Part shown: one piece after another, positions 1 through 7,885 of the stretch | Numbering within the stretch: the first letter of the stretch is position 1 | Layout of the letters: each line of letters begins with the position of its first letter | DNA from: an uncultured bacterium | Lineage (GTDB): Bacteria; Cyanobacteriota; Vampirovibrionia; Gastranaerophilales; Gastranaerophilaceae | Reading direction: 5' to 3' | Assembly: GCA_949297715.1 (NCBI GenBank) | Contig: CASFTJ010000008.1 | Span: forward strand, 22,371 to 86,370 | DNA: 64,000 nucleotides | The notes under the pieces: model-generated | The model's input: only the letters and a program-made list of their open reading frames with translations | Database searches by the model: none | What the model was told of the DNA's origin: nothing | Program-made: the position numbers and the translations under genes

Positions 1-162
1 CTGCAGGTTCTCCAATAAACCGTTCTCATACCCGTATTTTTCCGGTAGATATAATATGCAAGGAATAATTAATATTGCATTTAATATCGCTATACAAGTA
101 ACCCCGTAAATTCTAAAATCCAAATGTTCGGAAACGAACTTTCCTATCTTTTTTAACATCAT
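1..162 (-). CDS. N-terminal part of an unidentified membrane protein (runs off the window)
   Basis: An open frame runs on the minus strand from an ATG at 162 to the window edge, giving 54 residues without a stop. AAGGG lies a few bases upstream as a ribosome binding site. A second ATG follows directly and could be the real start. Residues about 18-39 form one hydrophobic segment (core IYGVTCIAILNAILI) after a short basic N-terminus, so the protein is probably anchored in the inner membrane with the N-terminus in the cytoplasm. Nothing in this piece identifies a family. The C-terminal part lies outside the window. Confidence 0.55.
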   Translation of the reverse strand, partial: MMLKKIGKFVSEHLDFRIYGVTCIAILNAILIIPCILYLPEKYGYENGLLENLQ

Positions 163-441
163 TTACCCTTCTTAATTCCAAAATATTTTTATTTTTAGCT
201 TACATCAAAAATGCTTAATTGGTCGAATAATTTATTAAATTTTATTAAAATTTTAAGTATAAAAGGGTAGGTATTAATTTTAGAAAAGCAGAAATTTGAG
301 AGGGGTTCAGCTTATTTTTAGCAGATACAAATTTGAATTTTTGTTAAAATTAAACGAATTGTATAGCAAATTAAAGTTTTTAAGTTTTTATAATGGTATT
401 GGCAATAGTAGAAGTATCAGTGAGGATTAGAAAGGATTAAA

Positions 442-888
442 ATGCGTATTGACAGCCACTTTAACAACTATGATGGCAGACATAGAATGCCGAATTTTAC
501 GGCAACCCCGGCACAAATATTAGATAAACTTGAATATGCAAGAATTTGCCCCGGTAAAAAAGCTTATTTGGAAAATCTGGCAACTTTTTTTGATAAATTG
601 GAAGACAAAATGCTAAAGTCTTCAAAACTTCCTGAAAGATTTGATTACTTTTTGAAACGAGATAACGATATTCCCCAAAATTTAGGAAAAGCAAAAGTTC
701 GTACGGGTTTTTTGTCTTGGACATCTTTTAAATCTATAGATCAAGAATTAAATGAATCCTCTTTCAGCTGCGGCAGCGACTCTCACTGCACTTGCGGAAG
801 AGGTAAATCTTTAAAGGAATATACTTCGGAACTTTTAGAATATATTGGTGTGCCGGAACCCGATAAAATTTCATTGGGTAAGTATTAA
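442..888 (+). CDS. Hypothetical cysteine-containing small protein, 148 aa
   Basis: I do not recognise this protein. It starts at ATG 442 behind GAAAGGA. There is no signal peptide or membrane segment, so it is probably cytoplasmic. The middle is charged and likely helical. Near residues 110-120 lies a cluster CGSDSHCTCGRG with three cysteines and a histidine, which could bind a metal, but no known zinc finger or iron-sulfur pattern fits it. It is transcribed alone: a strong hairpin terminator follows within 30 bp, and the next gene is convergent. The N-terminus (MRIDSHFNNYDG) loosely resembles the short N-termini with an F-x-G core of other lineage-specific proteins in this window. Confidence 0.6.
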   Translation: MRIDSHFNNYDGRHRMPNFTATPAQILDKLEYARICPGKKAYLENLATFFDKLEDKMLKSSKLPERFDYFLKRDNDIPQNLGKAKVRTGFLSWTSFKSIDQELNESSFSCGSDSHCTCGRGKSLKEYTSELLEYIGVPEPDKISLGKY

Positions 889-914
889 ACTTAGTTATTT
901 ATGTCTTTATAAAT

Positions 915-948
915 AAACAGGGTGTTATAATAAACACCCTGTTTTAAT
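915..948 (+). terminator. Rho-independent terminator after the 148-aa gene
   Basis: Twelve-base perfect arms (AAACAGGGTGTT at 915-926 and its complement at 933-944) enclose a 6-base loop. A-rich and T-rich flanks let it work in both directions between the convergent genes at 442-888 and 1006-3024. Confidence 0.8.
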
Positions 949-1005
949 ATTGTGAGCTCCGTATTGTCTTGCATAGTTATAGATTAAATGCAGAAAATCT
1001 TACTG

Positions 1006-3024
1006 TTATTCATTTTCTGCTGCTGCAGGTCGGGTTTCTCCAAATATGCGTTTTGCAAGCTCAAGGACTTTATTGAAATCATAATATTTTGAAGATAATT
1101 TAGCTTCTGTCGTATTATTTGTGTTGTCGGTATCAATACCCATAGAATCAGCCATATAATAAATACCGCCTTCAGTAGTATCAGTATTATTATCTATAGC
1201 CACACTGATAATATCATCGGCTTCATTTCTTTTTATACCAATTCTGCTTCCATCCGGCAGTTCGACGATTTCAAACCCGTCTTCTGTTATTTGAACTTTC
1301 AGTTTTGGATCTGCATAGGCGGCTTCTGCTAATGTCTTGTTGGCATTGTTTATAACTTCTTTTTCTTTAGAACCGATTTTTTTCAGTTCTTCCATTTCGG
1401 ATTTTACGGCTTCCATATTTTCTATTGATTTTTTAACTGTACTGTCATCTGCATTGTAAATCCGTTTGCAAGCTTCTTTTATCCAATTTTTCATGTTTTG
1501 AAGACTTGTATTTTTATTTATAGAGCTGCCATCAGAAAATTTTAATTCTTCTAATTGTAATTCGTTCATTCTTGCTTGAAGATTTTTTATTATATATTCA
1601 TAGACTTCTTCGTTATCAAAGCCCAAAACATTATCTATTTTGTCAGCAATATCAGGATATTCTTGAATTACATATGCAACATTTTTAGCATTTATTTTGC
1701 TTAGTTTTACTTTTGCATCTGAATTATCTGTCCAAAAAGCTTCAAGTTCTGTTTTAATTTCGGCTGCAATGCCTTTAGACTCTTTTCTTGCTTTAATTAT
1801 AGAATTGGAGTTTTCCAGCAAACCTTCATCTAATTTGTTCTTAGGTTGCAAATTAGGTTTTAAAGCTTGTGTAGTTTCCGCAATTTTGGTGTTTCGTTCT
1901 GCTTCTGTCATTTTAGGTGTTTCTTCAGCCTCATTTGCCTCCTCGGTCGCAGGTGTTTCTTCAGTAGCGGGTGTTTCTTCAGTCGCAGGTGTTTCTTCAG
2001 TAGCGTGTGTTTCCTCAGTCGCAGGTGTTTCCTCAGTAGCTGGTGTTTCCTCAACTTTAGGTGCAGTCTTTCCTAAAGCATAACCGTGCCCTTCGGTACC
2101 TTTCATTTGGACAAGCATGGGTTCTCCATTAATGGTTCTTAACTCATAAGCATTTCCTGCAGTGTAAGTTTTACCGGCGCCTGATGTGCATTTATATATA
2201 ACTTTGCCGTCTGCAGTTTCGTCAAGTTCAAATGTATAGGTTTGTCCGTTATCCATATCGGTAATTGTGAATTTTTTAGGATTTTGACCTTCTGCAACTT
2301 CGCCTTCAATTGTTATTTTGCCTCGGATTGGTCTTGTCGGCATATTACCGTTTTCATCGGGTTCGTCGATTGCTTCAAAGTGTTTACCGTTCAATTCATT
2401 CCAATTAGCAGTTGAGGCGGCTTTGTTTTCACCTTTATATTTATTACCCTCAGGTTTTGCGGGTTGTTCGGTTTCTTCTGTTTCTTCAGTTTCAGCGGGT
2501 GCCGCGGGCTGTTCGGTTTCTTCTGTTTCTTCAGTTTCAGCGGGTGCCGCGGGCTGTTCGGTTTCTTCTGTTTCAGTGGAAGTTTCCGATGCGGATACCT
2601 GTTTGCCGTTTAAAAAGGTTATTTGTTTAACTTTGCCATCTTCAGTATATTCATATTGGGTTGCTTTTATCCCTCCAGAGCCCAAATCTGTTATTTCTTT
2701 AACTAATTGATTTTGCATATTATAAAATTGGGTTACGGCGCCTTTGGTAAATTTAATAAATTTTTCGCCGTTTTCATTTGTAATTTCTTCTCTTTTCCCT
2801 TGTGCAGGATCAGAACCTGGGAGTTTTCCCTTTTCTTTTATGTATTCGAGTAATTCAGTCTGATCAAGAATTCCATCTTGAGGCTTTGTATCAAATTTAG
2901 CAAAATATTCTCTAATTTTTACATCAGTAATTTCTGATAATTCTGTGTCAGGCTTAATTTCAGCCTTTTTTACCATTTTAAATTTAATAGATTCGTTTCC
3001 GTCAATGTTTGGAAAATTTGGCAT
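1006..3024 (-). CDS. Large repeat-rich acidic protein with an EF-hand-like loop, 672 aa
   Basis: No known enzyme domain is visible. Residues about 44-58 (DTKPQDGILDQTELL) match an EF-hand-like calcium loop. Two low-complexity acidic linkers follow: a 15-residue unit rich in TEE and QPAAPA repeated nearly three times (about residues 150-190), and a 6-residue TPATEE unit repeated about seven times (about residues 322-362). Between them lies a beta-rich region (KGKITIEGEVAEGQ, KFTITDMDNGQTYTFELD), and the C-terminal 300 residues are mostly helical. No signal peptide or membrane helix is seen, although this layout of folded parts joined by acidic linkers is typical of surface or extracellular proteins. 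The start ATG at 3024 has AAGGAG upstream. The exact DNA repeats make the length likely to vary between strains. Confidence 0.7.
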   Translation of the reverse strand: MPNFPNIDGNESIKFKMVKKAEIKPDTELSEITDVKIREYFAKFDTKPQDGILDQTELLEYIKEKGKLPGSDPAQGKREEITNENGEKFIKFTKGAVTQFYNMQNQLVKEITDLGSGGIKATQYEYTEDGKVKQITFLNGKQVSASETSTETEETEQPAAPAETEETEETEQPAAPAETEETEETEQPAKPEGNKYKGENKAASTANWNELNGKHFEAIDEPDENGNMPTRPIRGKITIEGEVAEGQNPKKFTITDMDNGQTYTFELDETADGKVIYKCTSGAGKTYTAGNAYELRTINGEPMLVQMKGTEGHGYALGKTAPKVEETPATEETPATEETHATEETPATEETPATEETPATEEANEAEETPKMTEAERNTKIAETTQALKPNLQPKNKLDEGLLENSNSIIKARKESKGIAAEIKTELEAFWTDNSDAKVKLSKINAKNVAYVIQEYPDIADKIDNVLGFDNEEVYEYIIKNLQARMNELQLEELKFSDGSSINKNTSLQNMKNWIKEACKRIYNADDSTVKKSIENMEAVKSEMEELKKIGSKEKEVINNANKTLAEAAYADPKLKVQITEDGFEIVELPDGSRIGIKRNEADDIISVAIDNNTDTTEGGIYYMADSMGIDTDNTNNTTEAKLSSKYYDFNKVLELAKRIFGETRPAAAENE
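1940..2058 (-). repeat. 18-bp coding tandem repeat (TPATEE)n
   Basis: About seven near-identical 18-bp units inside the 672-aa gene, encoding T-P-A-T-E-E with one His variant. The whole-codon unit keeps the frame when copies are gained or lost. Confidence 0.8.
2459..2578 (-). repeat. 45-bp coding tandem repeat
   Basis: Two complete 45-bp units (2459-2503 and 2504-2548) plus a partial third, nearly identical at DNA level. They encode a 15-residue acidic/proline unit in the 672-aa protein. Confidence 0.85.
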
Positions 3025-3173
3025 TTTTAACTCCTTTATTTTTCTACACTTAGTTTTATTCGGTATAATTATTAGAAACTTTAAAAATTTATTAAAATTG
3101 TTTACAAAAATATAAGAATGTTAAATTATAAGTGATAATTGCAAATTTTGTTTATTAAGTCATAAATACTCAT

Positions 3174-3201
3174 TTGACGGGCAGAATTTTTGTTATAAGA
3201 T
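3174..3201 (+). promoter_or_regulatory. Probable promoter for yidC
   Basis: TTGACG at 3174-3179 and TAAGAT at 3196-3201 are separated by 16 bp and lie about 40 bp before the yidC start. It is the only good sigma-70-like pair I see in the 218-bp gap between divergent genes. Confidence 0.5.
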
Positions 3202-3242
3202 TAATGATATACATTTATAAGTTATTATGAGGATTAGGGAAA

Positions 3243-4388
3243 GTGGATTTTACAACTTGGACCATTGAAGCATTAAAAATGCTTGCACAATTTGTCGGAA
3301 GCTATGGAATAGCGATTATTATTTTAACTATTATCGTAAGAATGTTCTTATGGCCGTTGAATGTTTCACAGCAGCGTTCAATGCGTCAGATGCAGACTTT
3401 ACAGCCAAAACTTAAAGCTATACAGGAACGCTACAAAAACGATCCGCAGAAAATGCAGATGAAGCTTATGGAATTTTACAAAGAACATAAGTTTAACCCA
3501 ATGGGCGGGTGCTTGCCTTTGTTGGTTCAAATGCCTGTTTTCATATTGTTGTATTCGGCTTTAATGAGTCCTCAGTTTATACAGATGGCGGGCGATTCCA
3601 GTTTTCTTTTTATAAACAGTTTAGCCACAACACTTAGAGCGACAGCCGGAATTTCTAATGATGGTGTAATGGGTGTTTCAAAATATGACACATTTATTTT
3701 AGGCAAGACTGCAACCGTTTATTTGCCGACTGAAACTCTTCAAAATGTAAAAGTTGATAAACCCAACAAAGCGTTAGAGATTCAAGGCGAACTGACTCCG
3801 GGTGAGGATATAGATTTTAAAGTAAGTCTTGACCAGTTGGATTTGAAGTTCAGCCAGCTTGATATGATTCAAAAGGCTGACCTTGATATTACGGATATGA
3901 ACACCAAAGAAACAGAAAAGGTTACATTTATACGTCAAGGCGGACTTTTAGTTGCTTCATTACCTTCAAAAGCTGTTGAAAGATCCTTCCATTGGGATGT
4001 TCTTATCTTAATAGCGTTGTTCGGATTGACAATGTGGTTGTCGCAAAAGTTAATGATGGCACAGAACAAAAATCAAATGTCAGATGATCCGACTCAGCAG
4101 GCTATTCAAAAGTCGATGGGTACATTTATGCCGGTAATGATTATTGCAACATTTGTGATTATTCCGATTCCAGCAGGTGTTTTGATTTACCTGATTGTGT
4201 CTAACATAATACAAGTATTGCAGACAATAATAGTCAACAAACAAATAGATGCTGAAGAAGCAGCTAAAAAAGTTCAGGCATCGGACGGAACTAAAGTTAT
4301 AGAAGCAGAGCTTGTTGACGATAATATAAAGAAAAATAAGTCAATGCTTGATAATATGAAAAATATATTTAAAAAGAAGGAAATTTAG
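3243..4388 (+). CDS. yidC: Membrane protein insertase YidC/Oxa1 family
   Basis: YidC inserts and folds inner-membrane proteins, alone or with the Sec translocon. The 381-residue protein has the conserved core: a first helix (about residues 17-38) carrying the arginine of the hydrophilic groove in IIVRMFLWPL, a cytoplasmic helical hairpin (QQRSMRQMQTLQPKLKAIQ), the MGGCLPLLVQMP helix, and two C-terminal helices ending in IIQVLQTIIVNKQ. A long periplasmic insertion (about residues 120-245) separates the second and third conserved helices, and the tail is basic. The start is GTG at 3243 behind TAGGGA; no earlier in-frame start fits better. It leads a tight run with a winged-helix gene and queA, with gaps of 4 and 1 bp, so the three are probably one operon. 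Confidence 0.93.
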   Translation: MDFTTWTIEALKMLAQFVGSYGIAIIILTIIVRMFLWPLNVSQQRSMRQMQTLQPKLKAIQERYKNDPQKMQMKLMEFYKEHKFNPMGGCLPLLVQMPVFILLYSALMSPQFIQMAGDSSFLFINSLATTLRATAGISNDGVMGVSKYDTFILGKTATVYLPTETLQNVKVDKPNKALEIQGELTPGEDIDFKVSLDQLDLKFSQLDMIQKADLDITDMNTKETEKVTFIRQGGLLVASLPSKAVERSFHWDVLILIALFGLTMWLSQKLMMAQNKNQMSDDPTQQAIQKSMGTFMPVMIIATFVIIPIPAGVLIYLIVSNIIQVLQTIIVNKQIDAEEAAKKVQASDGTKVIEAELVDDNIKKNKSMLDNMKNIFKKKEI

Positions 4389-4392
4389 CATA

Positions 4393-4686
4393 ATGAGAAT
4401 CCCCAGAACCCCGAAAACACCAATAGAAAGACAAATAAAGGGGATGAATTATGCGGTAAAAAACAGAAAAGGCTCAATTAACCACCTAAAAGCGCAGTGC
4501 GGAAAAGATGTTTTGAACGGACTTTTGGCAGACGGATTTATTCAAAATTTTTCACCTGCAAAGGCTCCAAAGCGTTATCAAATAACAAAAAAAGGCGACA
4601 GGTATTACAAGGAAAAATTCGGGTTAATTGAATATTATAAAGCAAGGCTTCTTGGTATATTTGAAAAAATAATGGGAAAAATTTAA
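4393..4686 (+). CDS. Small winged-helix-like protein, 97 aa
   Basis: The product is basic and cytoplasmic. The order of elements (helices around GSINHLKAQCGKDVLNGLLADGF, then YQITKKGDRYYKE) resembles a winged helix whose wing has the common 'ITKKG' turn of PadR/MarR-type DNA-binding proteins. There is no ligand or oligomerisation domain, so its role is open: it could bind DNA or RNA. It sits 4 bp after yidC and 1 bp before queA, and is almost certainly co-transcribed with both. I do not recognise a specific family. Confidence 0.65.
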   Translation: MRIPRTPKTPIERQIKGMNYAVKNRKGSINHLKAQCGKDVLNGLLADGFIQNFSPAKAPKRYQITKKGDRYYKEKFGLIEYYKARLLGIFEKIMGKI

Positions 4687-4687
4687 A

Positions 4688-5734
4688 ATGCTTTTATCGG
4701 AATTTGATTACAATTTGCCGGAAAACCTAATAGCGCAGCTTCCTGCGGACAAGCGGGAAAATTCTAAAATGATGGTGCTTGAAAAAAGTACCCAATCAAT
4801 TCAACATAAGCATTTTTTTGATATTGTAGATTTAATTGATGAAAATTCAATTTTGGTGCTAAATAACACAAAAGTCATGCCTGCCCGTTTATATGGTATG
4901 AAGGAAGAAACCGGAGCAAAAATTGAAGTTTTTCTTCTAAAACAACTCGAAGGTAAAAATTGGGAAACGCTTATTAAGCCTTCCAAAAGGGTGAAGGAAG
5001 GTACGATTATAAAAATAAGCGATGAATTATCCGCAAAAGCAATTGAAAAAACGGAAGAAGATGGCGGATGGATTGTTGAACTGATTTATGAGGGTAATAT
5101 ATTAGAGGTGTTGCACAGAAACGGCAATATTCCGCTTCCGCCTTATATTGAGAGAAAACTGGCAAATGAAGACATAAAAAAGCTTGATTTTGAACGCTAC
5201 CAGACAGTTTACGCAAAAGACGAAGGTTCTGTTGCCGCTCCGACTGCGGGATTGCATTTTACAAAAGAGATTTTGCAAAAGCTTCAGGATAAAGGCGTTG
5301 AGATAGCTTATGTGACTTTGAATGTCGGACTTGGGACTTTCAGACCAGTAAAATGCGAAAACATTTTAAAGCATAAGATGCATTCTGAAACCTTTGAAAT
5401 ATCAGAATATACAGCAAGAAAAATTAATGAAGCAAAAGAAAAAGGTAAAAAGCTTGTAGCCGTCGGCACAACAACCGTCAGAACTTTAGAAACCGCTTAT
5501 CAAAAATACGGTTGTATAAAAGCATGCCAAGATCATTCTGAATTATTCATATATCCGCCTTATGAATTTAAGGTTATAGATGAATTGATTACAAACTTTC
5601 ACCTGCCGAAATCAACCCTTCTGATGCTTGTTTCAGCACTTGCAGGCAAAGATTTTATCTTCAAAGCCTACAATGAAGCGATTGAAAATAATTACAGATT
5701 TTTCTCATACGGCGATTGCATGTATATAAAATAA
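4688..5734 (+). CDS. queA: S-adenosylmethionine:tRNA ribosyltransferase-isomerase QueA
   Basis: QueA transfers and rearranges the ribosyl part of SAM onto 7-aminomethyl-7-deazaguanine at tRNA position 34, the penultimate step of queuosine synthesis. The 348 residues match the usual family length. Conserved stretches include FDYNLPENLIAQLPA at the N-terminus, VLNNTKVMPARLYG, the GSVAAPTAGLHFT block (about residues 180-192), LNVGLGTFRPVK, VGTTTVRTLE and the C-terminal TNFHLPKSTLLMLVSA. The gene begins 1 bp after the winged-helix gene. It is convergent with the next gene at a 4-bp distance and no terminator is visible between them. Confidence 0.95.
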   Translation: MLLSEFDYNLPENLIAQLPADKRENSKMMVLEKSTQSIQHKHFFDIVDLIDENSILVLNNTKVMPARLYGMKEETGAKIEVFLLKQLEGKNWETLIKPSKRVKEGTIIKISDELSAKAIEKTEEDGGWIVELIYEGNILEVLHRNGNIPLPPYIERKLANEDIKKLDFERYQTVYAKDEGSVAAPTAGLHFTKEILQKLQDKGVEIAYVTLNVGLGTFRPVKCENILKHKMHSETFEISEYTARKINEAKEKGKKLVAVGTTTVRTLETAYQKYGCIKACQDHSELFIYPPYEFKVIDELITNFHLPKSTLLMLVSALAGKDFIFKAYNEAIENNYRFFSYGDCMYIK

Positions 5735-5738
5735 TCGT

Positions 5739-6857
5739 TTAGCCTAAATCAAAATCGTTGAGTGCAAATTTACCTTCCTGCATCCATTTATAAATTCTGT
5801 CAAGGTAATCTATTTGATCTTTTACCGTCATATTTTTGCCTATTTCTTGTAAAACTTTAACTTGTTCTATTAACTTATTTTGATCGACTTCTATTTTTCC
5901 GTTTAAGGTTTCTTTAACGTATTTTAAAGCTTTAATACCTTCAGGTTTTGACATCCCGATTGATATATCTGATAAGATGTCAAAGGTATTTTCGTTGTAA
6001 AAGTTAGTGATTGGTTCTGATTTATTCTTTTCAATATAACTTTCCATTAGTCTTTTTATTTTACCAAATCTTTCTCCTGCAATATCAGGTAAGATGTACT
6101 CATCTTCACCGTAATGTTTTAATAGCTTCTTTTGATATTGATAAGCGGATTTTTCAAGCTCATTGTTACAATATTTGTTAAATCTGCAAAATTGAGCGTA
6201 AACAGAGTTTGCTCTTGTGCCTCCTGTTGTGTCATAGCTATAATTTTCAATTGCATCCAGATATTTTTTTGCATCAAAGCCTGAAATATCAGCATCTTCG
6301 CTCAATTTAAGCCAAAAGTTTCTATCAAAAGATTTACCAACGTTGTCCCCAAACTTTAGACGTCCTTTTAATAGTGCCTTTTCAGCTTCATCAATTCCTG
6401 CAGCTTTGACTGTTTTTGCAAATTTGTCAAGATGATCAATTTCATGCCTAATTGCAGCGATAAGTTGTTTTGTAGAAAGTGTTTTTTCGTTGCTTACAGA
6501 TAGAGTACCATCAAAAAAATCTACAGCTAAATCCATGTTCCCTGTGAAATTGCCTTCTTTAACTAATTCAGGGTGTCTGTACCCTAAAGCTTTAAGAAAC
6601 GCGTCTTTTATTTGCATAGCCTTTTCTTTTTGAGTCCCTTTTACATTTAAAAGATTATCCAGAAGCTCTGGTGATAGAGTAGGATCTTTTGTAAAAGAGC
6701 AGGTATCACCTTTTAAAGGTGCAGCCAGCTTTAATCCGTCAATTTTTAAACTTTTTAGACTCTGTGGTTTTGTAACTAAAACAGATTCTTTTCCGCAAGT
6801 CTTTAAAAAATTCGCAGTACGTTTTGCAATATTTATTGTAAAATCTACTTTTCCCAT
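5739..6857 (-). CDS. Putative HExxH metallopeptidase, 372 aa, lineage-specific
   Basis: I do not recognise a named family, but residues 133-148 (LIAAIRHEIDHLDKFA) contain HEIDH, which fits the HExxH zinc-protease helix with His138, Glu139 and His142. The hydrophobic lead-in is typical of active-site helices. A third zinc ligand cannot be named: candidates lie in the helical C-terminal half. No signal peptide is visible, so it is either cytoplasmic or exported by an unusual route. The start ATG at 6857 has AAGGGGA upstream. It ends 4 bp from the convergent queA. The motif could be accidental, so the enzymatic role is an inference. Confidence 0.6.
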   Translation of the reverse strand: MGKVDFTINIAKRTANFLKTCGKESVLVTKPQSLKSLKIDGLKLAAPLKGDTCSFTKDPTLSPELLDNLLNVKGTQKEKAMQIKDAFLKALGYRHPELVKEGNFTGNMDLAVDFFDGTLSVSNEKTLSTKQLIAAIRHEIDHLDKFAKTVKAAGIDEAEKALLKGRLKFGDNVGKSFDRNFWLKLSEDADISGFDAKKYLDAIENYSYDTTGGTRANSVYAQFCRFNKYCNNELEKSAYQYQKKLLKHYGEDEYILPDIAGERFGKIKRLMESYIEKNKSEPITNFYNENTFDILSDISIGMSKPEGIKALKYVKETLNGKIEVDQNKLIEQVKVLQEIGKNMTVKDQIDYLDRIYKWMQEGKFALNDFDLG

Positions 6858-7047
6858 ATGTTTTTCCCCTTGATAAATATATAAAGTATTTTGTTTTGAG
6901 AAAATTGCTATTAAATTTAAAGTTTTGACATTTTTATAAAAATCATTAATTCAAATAGAGGATAACAAAAAGGGTTATAGTATATAGAATAATAAGAGAT
7001 GTCGGAGATTATGTAAGTTTTCGACAAAAGACAAGGGGACGAAAATT

Positions 7048-7809
7048 ATGTTTTCGGAAATGATACAGGGATTATTAAATTCAGGCGGAAAGACGCAGGC
7101 TATGCAAAGGTATGCACAGCTACAAAATCGTGTAGCGAACTTCAAAAACCAAATTAACGGATCTGAAATCCCTCAGAATGCGAATCCGATTGATACTCTC
7201 TACCCCTCAAACAAAACAAATGTTCAGTCATTTGAGAATGTTTTAAAAGCCTCAACGACAGATTTTGGCACACTTCTTCGCGGCCCTCAAATGATGAACG
7301 TTAATGCTAATATTATAAAAAATCAAACTCCTGTACAGTCCTTAAATTCAGCGTTAAAAGAGCTTCAAAACACAAAACAGCTAGAAGAAATCCAAGTTCC
7401 GCCTCTTAACATAGATAAAACATCAGCAAACAAAAGCCAAATATTAAGTATGATAAGCCAAATTGCAGACAAACACGGAGTTGATGAAGATTTAATTAAA
7501 GCTGTAATAAAACAGGAATCCGGATTCAACACAAGAGCAAAATCAAAAGCAGGAGCAATGGGGTTAATGCAATTAATGCCCGCAACAGCAGCAAGCCTTG
7601 GTGTAAAAGATCCTTTCAATCCTGTTCAAAATGTAGAGGGCGGCACAAGATATTTAAAATCCATGCTTGATAAATACAACGGAAATATAATTTTAGCACT
7701 GGCAGCATATAACGCAGGCCCCGGAGCTGTCGACAAATATGACGGAGTTCCACCTTACAAAGAAACTCAAAATTACATAAGAAATATATTAGCCAATTAT
7801 TTAGAATAA
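7048..7809 (+). CDS. Lytic transglycosylase, SLT (GH23) domain
   Basis: This enzyme cleaves the glycan strands of peptidoglycan and forms 1,6-anhydro ends. The C-terminal domain (about residues 130-253) is a complete SLT fold: catalytic glutamate in AVIKQESGFN (about residue 156), then SKAGAMGLMQLMPATA, NVEGGTRYLKSMLD and ALAAYNAGPGAV. The N-terminal 125 residues are polar, Gln/Asn-rich and apparently unstructured. No classical signal peptide or lipobox is seen, which is unusual for a wall enzyme. The shape resembles export-linked transglycosylases of flagellar or pilus systems, but no such system lies next to it. RBS AAGGGGA precedes the ATG. Confidence 0.85.
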   Translation: MFSEMIQGLLNSGGKTQAMQRYAQLQNRVANFKNQINGSEIPQNANPIDTLYPSNKTNVQSFENVLKASTTDFGTLLRGPQMMNVNANIIKNQTPVQSLNSALKELQNTKQLEEIQVPPLNIDKTSANKSQILSMISQIADKHGVDEDLIKAVIKQESGFNTRAKSKAGAMGLMQLMPATAASLGVKDPFNPVQNVEGGTRYLKSMLDKYNGNIILALAAYNAGPGAVDKYDGVPPYKETQNYIRNILANYLE

Positions 7810-7819
7810 GTTAAAGTTT

Positions 7820-7847
7820 TTGCATTAATTATTTTTTCTGTTACAAT
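7820..7847 (+). promoter_or_regulatory. Probable promoter of the MCE/MlaD gene
   Basis: TTGCAT (7820-7825) and TACAAT (7842-7847) with 16 bp between them, about 40 bp upstream of the MCE start at 7886. Confidence 0.5.
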
Positions 7848-7885
7848 AGCCATAGCTGTTACTTGTAACAAAGGAAAGGTCGTTA

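Noticed and set aside
1697..2083. Open frames on the plus strand opposite the repeat-rich gene
   Set aside because: They are complements of the coding repeats, with Ser/Val/Cys-rich nonsense composition and no ribosome site.
2459..2578. Regular repeats that could suggest a CRISPR array
   Set aside because: The units are directly adjacent, without spacers, and encode an in-frame peptide repeat of the 672-aa gene.
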